A DNA stretch of 15,859 nucleotides. Source: JBJKSO01 sp046703825. Its GTDB lineage: Bacteria; Chloroflexota; Dormibacteria; Aeolococcales; Bog-877. The stretch spans positions 1-15,859 of the forward strand of contig JBJKSO010000057.1 of the NCBI GenBank assembly GCA_046703825.1. Reading direction: 5' to 3'. Positions 6,937 to 13,428 of the stretch are shown piece by piece. How positions within the stretch are numbered: the stretch's first letter is position 1; each line of letters starts with the position of its first letter. A program made the translations under genes and the position numbers. The notes under the pieces are model-generated. The model did not search any database and was not told the DNA's origin. It saw only the letters and a program-made list of their open reading frames with translations.

Positions 6937-7698
6937 TCAGATCACCTTCAACTCGGCCAGGAAGGCGGCGATGCGCTCGGCGCCGCTGCCATCATCCTCG
7001 ATCACCTCGCCCGCCTTGCGCTCAGGGGCGGGGGCGACCGCGACCACCTGCTGCTCCACCTCAATCGATCCCAGGCCCAGATCGTCCAGGCCCAGCTCCT
7101 CCAGCGGCTTGCTGCGGGAGCCGACGATCCCCTTGAGGGTCGGGTAGCGGGGCTCGTTGATGCCTCCGGTCACGGTCACCACCGCCGGGGCCTCCGCCTC
7201 CACCACATCGTGCCCCTCCGGCGTCTGCCGGTGGATGCGCACCCTGCCCGCCTCGACCGCTAGGTGCTTGGCGAAGGTGAGCGAGGGCCAGCCCAGCAAC
7301 TCCGCCACCATCGCCGGCACGGTCCCGGTGTAGCCGTCGGTGGACTCGGTGCAGGCGATCAAAAGCTCGGCGCCCACCCTCTGCACCACCGCAGCCAGGA
7401 CGCGGGCCGTCCCCAGGGCATCCACCCCCGCGAGCCGCTCATCGCTCACCAGCACACCCTGGGCCGCCCCCATCGCCATCGCTTTCCGGATCACGTCGGC
7501 GGCCCTCGGCGGTCCCACGGAGATCGCGGTCACCTCACCCTGATCCGCCTCGGCCAGCAGGAGCGCTGCCTCCACCCCGTACGAGTCCCCCGGGTCCAGC
7601 ACCGACTCGCCCTCTCGCACCAGGCGGTGCGTCACCGGGTCCAGGCGGCCCGGGCTGTTGGGGTCGGGGATCTGCTTCACGCAAACCGCGATCTTCAC
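6937..7698 (-). CDS. etfB: Electron transfer flavoprotein beta subunit
   Basis: EtfB, 253 residues, is the AMP-binding partner of EtfA. Recognisable parts: KIAVCVKQIPDPN at the start, DSYGVEAALLLAE (about 38-50), VTAISVGPPRAADVIRKAMA (55-74), the ETF signature region ACTESTDGYTGTVPAMVAEL, and the EtfB signature EGHDVVEAEAPAVVTVTGG followed by NEPRYPTLKGIVGSRSKPL. The start is GTG 7698 with AAGGGAG eight bases upstream, a good ribosome site. It is the first gene of the minus-strand operon and diverges from the tRNA-Asp gene; the promoter should lie in 7699-7800, but I see no strong -10/-35 pair there on this strand. The charged C-terminal stretch (VAPAPERKAGEVIEDDG, then AERIAAFLAEL) is usual for the recognition loop region. 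Confidence 0.95.
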   Translation of the reverse strand: MKIAVCVKQIPDPNSPGRLDPVTHRLVREGESVLDPGDSYGVEAALLLAEADQGEVTAISVGPPRAADVIRKAMAMGAAQGVLVSDERLAGVDALGTARVLAAVVQRVGAELLIACTESTDGYTGTVPAMVAELLGWPSLTFAKHLAVEAGRVRIHRQTPEGHDVVEAEAPAVVTVTGGINEPRYPTLKGIVGSRSKPLEELGLDDLGLGSIEVEQQVVAVAPAPERKAGEVIEDDGSGAERIAAFLAELKVI

Positions 7699-7801
7699 CA
7701 GTGAGACTCCCTTCGCAGTTCCGCCGATGTCGTTCCCATGTTACCGGCCGCCCTCTTCGGCGCCGACCGATGTAGCGGCCGGCGCCCGAGCGGGGCGGAC
7801 G

Positions 7802-7807
7802 TATAAT
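7802..7807 (+). promoter_or_regulatory. -10 box of tRNA-Asp promoter
   Basis: A perfect TATAAT stands out in GC-rich DNA 40 bases upstream of the tRNA 5' end, which would place transcription start near 7813-7815. No recognisable -35 hexamer sits 16-18 bases upstream, so the call rests on the -10 box and its position. Confidence 0.55.
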
Positions 7808-7847
7808 CGCCGCACTTCCAGGGCTCGCGGCCGCAGCGGCGCCCTCT

Positions 7848-7925
7848 GGCCCCGTGGTGTAGCTGGCCTAACACGCCACCCTGTCAAGGTGGAGATCGGC
7901 GGTTCGAATCCGCTCGGGGTCGCCA
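7848..7925 (+). tRNA. tRNA-Asp (anticodon GTC)
   Basis: A complete cloverleaf can be drawn. Acceptor GGCCCCG (7848-7854) pairs with CGGGGTC (7915-7921, one G-U pair). D-stem GTGT/ACAC is 7857-7860 with 7871-7874. Anticodon stem CCACC/GGTGG (7876-7880 with 7888-7892) encloses loop CTGTCAA, with anticodon GTC at 7883-7885. T-stem GGCGG/CCGCT carries loop TTCGAAT. The discriminator is G and CCA is encoded at 7923-7925. A TATAAT box lies upstream. Its 3' half is repeated imperfectly at 11740-11779, as would be expected if the gene served as an integration site. Confidence 0.97.
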
Positions 7926-8083
7926 GTTCGGTCGCTACGGGACACGATCCGCCAGAGTTACTCGCGCGCCGACAGTCAGTGCAAGCGGAGCCTCATCCGC
8001 CGCCCACCTGCCGCAAACAACAACAGCGCAGCGCACAGGGCACTCTGTCTTGGGCCTCGGCCGGCTCCGACTCCGGCCAGCAC

Positions 8084-8674
8084 CTATCTGCCAATGTCGA
8101 CTCGGGCCCAAACGGCCCGTCGGTGCACCGCTACCAGTGCGCCCGAGAGGAGGACTCCGGCAGCTACCTCGGCGATGGATACCTCAGGCCAGCCCCATCC
8201 CGAACTGATCTGACCATGGAAGTAGATGAACCAGGCCAGCGGCTCCAAGAGAAGCAGAGCGGTTGCCGCCAAGCCGACCCTGATCGACCTTCGCCGACGC
8301 CAAATCGCCCCGAGCGCACCCACGGCTGGCCCGCTGAGCAGACCCAATCGAATGTAGTAGATGCCCGTGCCAAGGCCGAACAGAATGCCTCCCATGCCGC
8401 CACGTCCAGAGAGGTGGAGGACGTAGACATTGGATGCGTAGAACGCGCAAAGCGCGAGCAGGGTCACAAGGAGTCCGGCGCCGGCGCCTCGCCACAAACC
8501 TCGCTTCCCCAGAAGCGCGCCGGCGCCGAACGCGATCAGGAGCCATGGAGCGCTGAGATTGCCGATCGTGGCCCTCACGCCGCCCTGGCTGCCGTGGATT
8601 ACTGACATCGTGGCACCGAAGCTGAGAGCGCCAACTAGAACCAGAGCCACGACGGCGTTGCGTCTGCGCAACAT
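8084..8674 (-). CDS. Multi-pass membrane protein of unknown function
   Basis: 196 residues from ATG 8674. The sequence is strongly hydrophobic, with about six likely membrane helices: NAVVALVLVGALSFGATM near 5-22, APWLLIAFGAGALLG near 41-55, AGAGLLVTLLALCAFYASNV near 63-82, a glycine-rich segment GGILFGLGTGIYY near 94-106, LLSGPAVGALGAI near 111-123, AATALLLLEPLAWFIYF near 136-152, and VAAGVLLSGALVAVH near 170-184. Arginines flank several helices (RRRR between the fifth and sixth). The pattern resembles small actinobacterial membrane proteins such as the DUF6518 group, but that is a tentative likeness. The open frame extends to 8818, but the added residues are polar and unlike a membrane-protein start. 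It lies alone in the accessory segment, about 160 bases from tRNA-Asp, and is less GC-rich than the etf operon. Confidence 0.65.
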   Translation of the reverse strand: MLRRRNAVVALVLVGALSFGATMSVIHGSQGGVRATIGNLSAPWLLIAFGAGALLGKRGLWRGAGAGLLVTLLALCAFYASNVYVLHLSGRGGMGGILFGLGTGIYYIRLGLLSGPAVGALGAIWRRRRSIRVGLAATALLLLEPLAWFIYFHGQISSGWGWPEVSIAEVAAGVLLSGALVAVHRRAVWARVDIGR

Positions 8675-8825
8675 GTCCGAAGAATAGGCAGGCCCGGCCA
8701 AGCAGTTCGCGCCGCGGCGAAGGAAGCCTCCGAGCGCGACCGGCGGTGCGCGCCCGGGCCGTAGACACTCATATTCGAACTTGCCTGACCTGCGAGAACA
8801 ACTCCGGCCACTCGCCAAACTGCAC

Positions 8826-8856
8826 TGTAGCGACTTGTAGCCCCGAGTGCTACAAT
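8826..8856 (+). promoter_or_regulatory. Promoter/operator of the phd-vapC pair
   Basis: Three half-sites are visible: TGTAGC at 8826-8831, the same hexamer ten bases later at 8836-8841, and the inverted GCTACA at 8849-8854. The last two form the longer palindrome TTGTAGC-N7-GCTACAA (8835-8855). The inverted half-site overlaps TACAAT (8851-8856), a good -10 box. The antitoxin GTG begins six bases after this box, so the transcript may be leaderless. Binding here by the Phd-type antitoxin would block the promoter, the usual autoregulation of such modules. Confidence 0.65.
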
Positions 8857-8862
8857 GACACG

Positions 8863-9111
8863 GTGACCCGCACCATCGCGCAGCGGGAGCTGCGCAACGA
8901 CAACGCCAAGGTGATCGATGCGGTGGCCGCCGGCGATACCTTCGTCGTGACGCGCAATGGCGTCCCGGTGGCCGAGCTCCGTCCGATTGCGCCGCCCCGG
9001 CGAAAATTCGTCGCTAGGGCGGACCTGGTTGCTCTCGGAGCTGCCGGCCCGCATGTCGACCTCGGCGAGTTCAGGGCCGACCTCGATCGCGTCGTCGATC
9101 AGAGCCTGTAG
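8863..9111 (+). CDS. Antitoxin, Phd/YefM family
   Basis: 82 residues from GTG 8863. The N-terminal half has the Phd/YefM fold signature: MTRTIAQRELRNDNAKVIDA (residues 1-20), then VAAGDTFVVTRNGVPVAELR, matching the usual pattern of an N-terminal strand, a helix, G..f.VT.nG.pva.l. This part dimerises and binds DNA. The C-terminal half (VALGAAGPHVDLGEFRADLD) should wrap the toxin. GTG 8863 is chosen because it follows the -10 box at leaderless distance and because upstream in-frame codons overlap the operator and the neighbouring membrane gene's upstream region. The stop TAG is directly followed by the vapC ATG with no gap, which fits a coupled toxin-antitoxin operon. Confidence 0.9.
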   Translation: MTRTIAQRELRNDNAKVIDAVAAGDTFVVTRNGVPVAELRPIAPPRRKFVARADLVALGAAGPHVDLGEFRADLDRVVDQSL

Positions 9112-9507
9112 ATGTCTGTCGGCGTGCTCGACACGTCCATGGTCATCGATTGGGATGACCCCATTGTCGCTACGGCGCTCCCCGACGAAGCCGCGATCTG
9201 CGCCATCACCCTTGCCGAACTGACCGCCGGGCCGCATCTCGCCTCGTCCGGTGACGAGCGGGCGCGTCGGCAAGCTCGCCTGCAGCAGGTCGAGGCAACC
9301 TTCGACGCCATTGCATTCGACGCCCCTGCTGCCCGTAGCTACGGTCAAGTCGTCGCCGCGGTCCTAGCGATTGGTCGTTCGCACCGTCGCCGCATCGCCG
9401 ATCTACTGATCGCCGCCACGGCGCATGCCAACGGGCTGCCGGTCTACACGCGAAACCCGGACGACTTCGAAGGCCTCGAAAGGCTGATCGAAATCATCGG
9501 CGTGTGA
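9112..9507 (+). CDS. vapC: PIN-domain toxin, VapC family
   Basis: 131 residues with a complete PIN ribonuclease domain. Acidic metal ligands are visible at D7 (VLDTSMVIDWD), E36 (AITLAELTAG), D97 (RIADLLIAATA) and D117/D118 (TRNPDDFEGL). VapC toxins cleave tRNA or rRNA when freed from antitoxin; the target of this one cannot be read from sequence. All catalytic positions are intact, so the toxin should be functional. It begins right after the antitoxin stop. The stretch is more AT-rich than flanking housekeeping genes, in line with acquisition. A PIN toxin paired with a Phd/YefM antitoxin is a common actinobacterial combination. Downstream is a short hairpin without a T-run. Confidence 0.93.
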   Translation: MSVGVLDTSMVIDWDDPIVATALPDEAAICAITLAELTAGPHLASSGDERARRQARLQQVEATFDAIAFDAPAARSYGQVVAAVLAIGRSHRRRIADLLIAATAHANGLPVYTRNPDDFEGLERLIEIIGV

Positions 9508-9535
9508 GAGCCCAGAACTGTAAGTGGTTCGAATA

Positions 9536-9550
9536 GCGACCTACGGTCGC
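9536..9550. terminator. Hairpin downstream of vapC
   Basis: GCGACC-TAC-GGTCGC forms a perfect six-pair stem with a three-base loop, 28 bases after the vapC stop. No T-tract follows, so it is not a standard intrinsic terminator; it may still mark the end of the toxin-antitoxin transcript. Confidence 0.35.
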
Positions 9551-9555
9551 AATCG

Positions 9556-9578
9556 TGGTGGGCGATGGAGGACTCGAA
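9556..9578 (-). repeat. tRNA 3'-end-like fragment (minus strand)
   Basis: Read on the minus strand this piece runs TTCGAGTCCTCC then ATCGCCCACCA: a T-loop, the 3' side of a T-stem, a seven-base acceptor strand (ATCGCCC), a discriminator and CCA. The sequence before the T-loop does not pair, so no full tRNA can be drawn. It may be a leftover attachment site from an element that used another tRNA, or chance. It sits just downstream of vapC. Confidence 0.25.
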
Positions 9579-9709
9579 AGGGCCCAGCTCTCGATCTCCC
9601 CCACCCCGAGATCGGCCCGGCGAGCAGGTGCCGGCCAGCGCCCGACTGAACGTGAGGGTTCAAAGAAGAGCCGACTGGCGCGCCTGGGCCGCGTTGAGCG
9701 GGACTGGCG

Positions 9710-10333
9710 TCACGGGGGACTGGCCTTGGGTGTGGCGTAGGCCCAGCCAGTCGACTTGAAGATCTGCTCCAGCCGGGCGTAGTTGGACATCCACAGCTCA
9801 TCCCAGCTGGTGTCGGCGTTTGGGCTTGATAGATCCAGCTGGTGGGTGTAGTAGCCGAACTCCAGCCATGAGACGTCGCGGGTCAGGGTGGCCGGGGTCA
9901 CCATCTCCCCGCTCCAGTAGTCGGTGCGGAATGAGCCGCCGCAGGCCCAGGCCAGGTCGGAAGCCGCCTGCAGCCAACGATCCGCGCTTTTCTGGTAGTA
10001 GACGTCCGCACTGGGGTCGGTGTTGTTCTGCACATCGTCCACCGCGTCCTGCTTCAGGGTGTCGACCGCCCAGCCGCAATTGGCGCGACTGGGCGGGGTT
10101 GGACCGGTAGCGGTCGGAGATCGGGATAGGCCGGAAGGGCTGGGATTGGCGCGGCCAGTCGGGTTGGGAGAGCCGCGGACCCGACGCACACCAAGGTCGT
10201 GCTCGATCTGACGGTAGGCGTGCTCTCCGGCGCGGATGGCGGGCTCAACCCGGTTGCCGAGATAGGGCGCAAAGATCAGGGCCAGCACGGCTCCGGCCGC
10301 TATGCCGGCCAATCCCAGCAAGCAGCTCTTCAT
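9710..10333 (-). CDS. Unrecognised exported or membrane-anchored protein
   Basis: 207 residues with no family I recognise. Residues 1-24 (MKSCLLGLAGIAAGAVLALI then FAPY) form a signal peptide or N-terminal anchor. Residues 25-52 are an amphipathic helix. Residues 53-83 are a Pro/Ser/Thr/Gly-rich linker, suggesting a stalk. Residues 84-200 look like a compact extracytoplasmic domain rich in Trp and Tyr (RANCGWAVDTLKQDAVDDVQ, SADRWLQAASDLAWACGGSF, WLEFGYYTHQLDLSSP), with two cysteines (C86, C131) that could form a disulfide. The ATG at 10333 has no good ribosome site. The gene lies between the toxin-antitoxin pair and a zinc-ribbon gene, transcribed toward vapC, and belongs to the accessory segment. 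Residue composition supports real coding; function is unknown. Confidence 0.6.
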   Translation of the reverse strand: MKSCLLGLAGIAAGAVLALIFAPYLGNRVEPAIRAGEHAYRQIEHDLGVRRVRGSPNPTGRANPSPSGLSRSPTATGPTPPSRANCGWAVDTLKQDAVDDVQNNTDPSADVYYQKSADRWLQAASDLAWACGGSFRTDYWSGEMVTPATLTRDVSWLEFGYYTHQLDLSSPNADTSWDELWMSNYARLEQIFKSTGWAYATPKASPP

Positions 10334-10547
10334 GCAGCCCGGCTCGCCCCCGCAGGGGCAGCAAGCAGCCCGGCCGTCCCGGTCGTGGCTGGCCGCAAGG
10401 CGTCCCGCACCCGGGCCTCAGCTTGGACTGCCAGGCGGCCGGCCAGATTCCCGCCGCGGCCGCCTGCAGCCACCACTCCGATCCCGTCATACGTAAGCAA
10501 CCACGTCTGTATAGTCGCAGTGGTGCGGCGGCGCAACCGGTGAACGA
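10334..10547. other. Divergent intergenic region
   Basis: This gap separates the divergent exported-protein gene and zinc-ribbon gene. On the plus strand TATAGT (10510-10515) is a plausible -10 box for the zinc-ribbon gene, though no -35 hexamer matches. A 68-codon minus-strand frame starting at TTG 10536 ends in an ATGA overlap with the exported-protein start, but its composition is not convincing. I see nothing else. Confidence 0.4.
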
Positions 10548-11624
10548 TTGCCCTTCCATATAGTCAGCTGGCCAGCGACCCTTGCTGCCCCGGTGGCCGC
10601 CTACTGCCCGCGGGTGGTGGCGGCCGTCTTTCGCGAGTCAGAGCTCGGCGCTACTGGCGGGGCGCCCGTGGAGGGCTGGCTGGCGCAGACGGTGGTGGGG
10701 CCGTCTGGTCAGGTTGAGGTTCTGGCCCGCGCGGAAGCGGTGGAGCGCGCAGGGTCGGGGCTGTGGAAGCAGCTGGCCGACTGCACCGATCGCGACGGCT
10801 TGGACGACTCCGCGATCTTCTGCGAGAGCTCGCTCGGGGGTGAGCCCAGGCCGCTGCGGCGGGAGCACTTCCTGAGGGAGTTCCTGCCGGTCGCCCCGGA
10901 TCAGCGGCCCGCCTACCTGCGCCAGTTTGGGCCGCTGCAGCTGCCGCACCCGCCTCGCGATGTCTGGATCACCCAGTGCAGCCCCAAGCCGCAGCACCGA
11001 CCCGAGGTGAGCGGGCTTTTGGAGCACCGCCGGCGGGTGCAGCCGCGGGAGGGCGGCCAGTTCGAGATCGAAGGCTGGCAGCTCACCGGCTTCGGCGTGC
11101 AGTCCCAAGTCATCACCTTCGATGTCTTCCAGGCGGTGCTTGACACCTTGGTCCAGCTGGTGCTGAGCGACGATCCCCGGACCAGCCTGCGCCACGGATT
11201 CGGAGCCGAGCGATTGCAAAGCGCTCCGCCAGCCGGCGTGATCCGCGCTTGGCGGGATCGCAACCTTCCGACACCCACCACCGTAGGCGAGGTGCTAGAC
11301 ACGACCCTGGCGCTGTTGATGTGGGCGGCCTCGCCCTCGGCACCGCACCTCGAGATCCGCGACGAGTCCGACGAGCGGGGCGGCTTCTGGCAGGTGGGCC
11401 GCGGGATTCTGGGCTCCATCTGTTTGCAGGCCATCCAAGCCGTGGCCGACCAGGTCCCGGTGCGGCCCTGCCACCGCTGCGGGCGGCTGTTCCTGCGCCA
11501 GGAGAGCGACCGCCACCGCCGGTTCGGGTCCCAGGGCACCCGCCGGGTCAAGTTCTGCACGGACCGCTGCGCCCTGGCCTCAGCCCAGCAGGCCTACCGG
11601 GCCCGGCGCCGCCAGCGCCGCTGA
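10548..11624 (+). CDS. C-terminal zinc-ribbon protein of unknown function
   Basis: 358 residues from TTG 10548; later GTG codons, for example in VVAAVFRESEL, are possible starts. The first 300 residues match nothing I know and contain no clear catalytic motif. The last 55 residues form a treble-clef or ribbon-like C4 zinc site: RPCHRCGRLFLRQ with C308 and C311, then VKFCTDRCALASAQQAYRAR with C337 and C341, ending in an Arg-rich tail. This tail arrangement (CxxC, 25 residues, CxxxC, basic helix) recalls CGNR-type zinc fingers, thought to bind nucleic acid in stress-related regulators, though the CGNR tetrad itself is not present. A TATAGT box lies 32 bases upstream. It is the last gene of the accessory segment, and its stop lies 116 bases before the tRNA-like repeat. 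Confidence 0.7.
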   Translation: MPFHIVSWPATLAAPVAAYCPRVVAAVFRESELGATGGAPVEGWLAQTVVGPSGQVEVLARAEAVERAGSGLWKQLADCTDRDGLDDSAIFCESSLGGEPRPLRREHFLREFLPVAPDQRPAYLRQFGPLQLPHPPRDVWITQCSPKPQHRPEVSGLLEHRRRVQPREGGQFEIEGWQLTGFGVQSQVITFDVFQAVLDTLVQLVLSDDPRTSLRHGFGAERLQSAPPAGVIRAWRDRNLPTPTTVGEVLDTTLALLMWAASPSAPHLEIRDESDERGGFWQVGRGILGSICLQAIQAVADQVPVRPCHRCGRLFLRQESDRHRRFGSQGTRRVKFCTDRCALASAQQAYRARRRQRR

Positions 11625-11724
11625 GCCCGCGGCCCTGCTACGCCGCATCCGCTCGCTACCGGAACTGGGCATGTGACCGACGCTGACGATCCGGCGCGAG
11701 CGCCGCGTCTTGTGCGGTGGGAAC

Positions 11725-11779
11725 GTGCACTCGCTGTCTAAGGTGGGGATCGGCGGTTCGAATCCGCCCGGGTCGGCCA
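11725..11779 (+). repeat. Degenerate copy of tRNA-Asp 3' half (candidate attachment site)
   Basis: Bases 11740-11779 match the last 40 bases of the tRNA-Asp gene (7886-7925) at 35 positions without gaps, including an unbroken 20-base run through the T-arm, and end in the same CCA. Likeness extends weakly further left through CTGTC(T)AAGG, the anticodon loop, with small insertions. A T-stem can be drawn (GGCGG/CCGCC) but no matching 5' acceptor strand (CGACCCG) is found upstream, so this is not a working tRNA. It could be a pseudo-tRNA or the far attachment site of an element integrated at tRNA-Asp. Confidence 0.6.
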
Positions 11780-11782
11780 CCG

Positions 11783-12214
11783 TCACCTCTTTGGGATCGG
11801 GTAGATCCGAAAGCCCGGGTAGGAGCGGTGGGGCAGGCTGCGATAGAAGGGCACCGCGTCGGCGTCGGCAAGCAGGTCCAGCCGCAGAGCCCCGGAGCAC
11901 CTCAAGCCTTCGGCCAGAAGCCGCCGCCCCAGCCCCCGGCGGCGCTGGTCCGGTGCCACCAGGATGGCAGTGCAGCAGGCCTGGATCTCGCCGTCGCTGA
12001 GCACCTGGCAGAAGCCCAGCACCCGCCGCCCCGCGGTTGCCACCACCGCCACCGACCCCGGAGAGGTCAGCGAGCGCAGCGCCCGGGCCGGGTCGTCGGG
12101 AAAGCTGGACCAGCCCTGGGCGGAGCAGAGCTCGAGGATCCCCTCCAGGTGCTGGGGCTTGAACGTCTCGACGCGCACGCTGACCGTGATGTTCACACGG
12201 GCACGGCTCTTCAC
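11783..12214 (-). CDS. GNAT-family N-acetyltransferase
   Basis: Up to 143 residues from GTG 12214; a GTG at 12196 would give 137 and starts nearer the conserved VRVETFKPQHLEGILELC. The acetyl-CoA pyrophosphate loop is clear at ILVAPDQRRRGLGRRLL (about 84-100, R/Q-x-x-G-x-G/A type), preceded by the beta-4 strand IQACCTAIL and followed by the beta-5 region LRLDLLADADAVPFYRSL with the usual FY. GNAT enzymes move an acetyl group to an amine; the substrate here cannot be told. The gene stands alone, divergent from the methyltransferase gene (32 bases between starts), and its stop is just beyond the tRNA-like repeat, so it likely marks the return to core genome. Confidence 0.85.
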   Translation of the reverse strand: MKSRARVNITVSVRVETFKPQHLEGILELCSAQGWSSFPDDPARALRSLTSPGSVAVVATAGRRVLGFCQVLSDGEIQACCTAILVAPDQRRRGLGRRLLAEGLRCSGALRLDLLADADAVPFYRSLPHRSYPGFRIYPIPKR

Positions 12215-12246
12215 CGCGGCTACGATCGCGGGCCTACCATCCAGCT

Positions 12247-13008
12247 GTGGCTCTGCACCGCGCCGCCCGGGTGGGCTTCAGCCGCGGCGCCGCCTCCTAC
12301 GAGCGCGGCCGACCCGACTATCCCTACGCGGCGGTGGCGTTCCTGGCGGAGCGGCTGGGGCTGGCCCCGGGCAAGCGGGTGGTGGACCTCGGGGCCGGCA
12401 CCGGCAAGCTCAGCCGGCAGCTGCTTGGCTACGGGGTCACGGTGATCGCGGTTGAACCGGTTCGCGAGATGGCGGAGCAACTCCTGGAGCGCGTCCCCGG
12501 GGTCGAGTGGGTCGCGGCCACCGCCGAGCAGATGGGGCTGCCCAGCGGCACCGCCGACGCCCTCGCCTGCGGGCAGTCCTTCCACTGGTTCGCCAACTTG
12601 GCCGCAGTGGCGGAGATCCATCGGGTGCTGCAGCCCGGCGGCTGGCTGGGGCTGATCTGGAACCGCCGGGACACCCGCGAGCCGGTGTGGGTTGAGGTGG
12701 GACAGCTGCTCGACCACCACCGCCACGACACCCCGGACCACTCCAGCCATCGCTGGCGAGAGGCACTCGACGAGAGCCGCATCTTTGGCCCGCTCCAGTC
12801 GCGGACCTTCCCCCACCTCCAGCGGGCCACTCCGGAGCAATTGGTGGACCGGATGCTCTCCCTGAGCTACGTCGCCCAGCTGCCCGACCGGGAGCAGGCG
12901 GAGATGCGCCAGCAGCTGGTGAGCCTGGCCGAGCGCTTTCGGGAGGGACCGGACCGGCCGATCGTGCTGCCCTACCGGACCGAGGTCTTCGCCTGCCGCG
13001 CGACCTGA
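12247..13008 (+). CDS. Class I SAM-dependent methyltransferase
   Basis: 253 residues from GTG 12247. The opening ARVGFSRGAASYERGRPDYP is typical of a methyltransferase subgroup near YcgJ/UbiE (methyltransferase type 11). SAM motif I is VVDLGAGTGKLSRQL (45-59), the acidic residue after strand 2 is E70 (VIAVEPVREM), motif II/III region is WVAATAEQMGLPSGTADAL (about 90-109), then QSFHWFANLAAVAEIHRVLQ and PGGWLGLIWNRRD. The C-terminal part (PEQLVDRMLSLSYVAQLPD) fits the same group. Substrate unknown. A TACGAT at 12221-12226 could serve as -10. The PPOX-like gene begins 14 bases after its stop, so the two are probably co-transcribed. Confidence 0.9.
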   Translation: MALHRAARVGFSRGAASYERGRPDYPYAAVAFLAERLGLAPGKRVVDLGAGTGKLSRQLLGYGVTVIAVEPVREMAEQLLERVPGVEWVAATAEQMGLPSGTADALACGQSFHWFANLAAVAEIHRVLQPGGWLGLIWNRRDTREPVWVEVGQLLDHHRHDTPDHSSHRWREALDESRIFGPLQSRTFPHLQRATPEQLVDRMLSLSYVAQLPDREQAEMRQQLVSLAERFREGPDRPIVLPYRTEVFACRAT

Positions 13009-13022
13009 ACCGGCCCCGTCAG

Positions 13023-13406
13023 TTGGGCCCCCTGCCTTCTGAGTTCACGTCCCGGCTGGGGGAGACCTCGGAGCTCTTGGTGAGCTCGCGCGAAGGCCCC
13101 CAGCGGGGAACGGTGCGCATGTGGTTCGCCAGCTCTCCGGACGGCTACGTCTACCTGCTGACCCCGCCGCTCTCGCTCAAGGCGGCGAGGTGGGCCGCCG
13201 ATCCCTGGGTGCGGTTGCGCGTCCCCGGTGGACCCGCCGTGGAGGGTGAGGTGGAGCGGGTGCCCTCCGCCCGGCTGACGCCGGCGCTGGAGGGGCTGCT
13301 CACCGAGCGCTTCGCGCTGGCGGGAGCAGTGACCGGCGAGGCGCTGCATCGCCTTCTGGATGAGGAGGAACGCTGGCTGCTGCGGGTGGGGGTGGCGCCG
13401 GTATAG
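13023..13406 (+). CDS. Pyridoxamine-5'-phosphate-oxidase-like flavin-binding protein
   Basis: 127 residues from TTG 13023; no ATG or better start exists before the conserved part. The layout is that of split-barrel PPOX proteins: LPSEFTSRLGETSELLVSSR at the start, then RGTVRMWFASSPDGYVYLLT (strand pair), SLKAARWAADPWVRLRVPGG (the K...l..dP.v.l.v stretch), EVERVPSARL, and RWLLRVGVAP at the end. Such proteins bind FMN or F420 and act as small reductases or oxidases; the cofactor cannot be fixed by eye. It lies 14 bases after the methyltransferase gene on the same strand and converges on the 120-residue gene on the other strand with a 22-base gap holding short hairpins (13406-13417 and 13422-13436) without T-runs. 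Confidence 0.7.
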   Translation: MGPLPSEFTSRLGETSELLVSSREGPQRGTVRMWFASSPDGYVYLLTPPLSLKAARWAADPWVRLRVPGGPAVEGEVERVPSARLTPALEGLLTERFALAGAVTGEALHRLLDEEERWLLRVGVAPV

Positions 13407-13428
13407 GCAGTTCTGCCGCGCCCGAGCG

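Noticed and set aside
7658..8605. 315-codon plus-strand frame across the tRNA-Asp gene
   Set aside because: It contains the tRNA and lies opposite the membrane-protein gene; the product has no domain and is Arg/Ser/Gln-rich.
10330..10536. 68-codon minus-strand frame whose TGA overlaps the ATG of the exported protein (ATGA)
   Set aside because: The overlap is suggestive, but the start would be TTG without a ribosome site, the product is low-complexity Ala/Gly/Arg and it covers the region where promoters for both flanking genes are expected.
11704..11779. Complete functional tRNA at the repeat
   Set aside because: T-arm is fine, but no 5' acceptor strand matching CGGGTCG and no regular anticodon stem-loop can be formed.
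11580..11900. Minus-strand frame encoding ADPGGFEPPIPTL
   Set aside because: This peptide is the well-known false product of reading a tRNA 3' end backwards; here it comes from the tRNA-Asp-like repeat.
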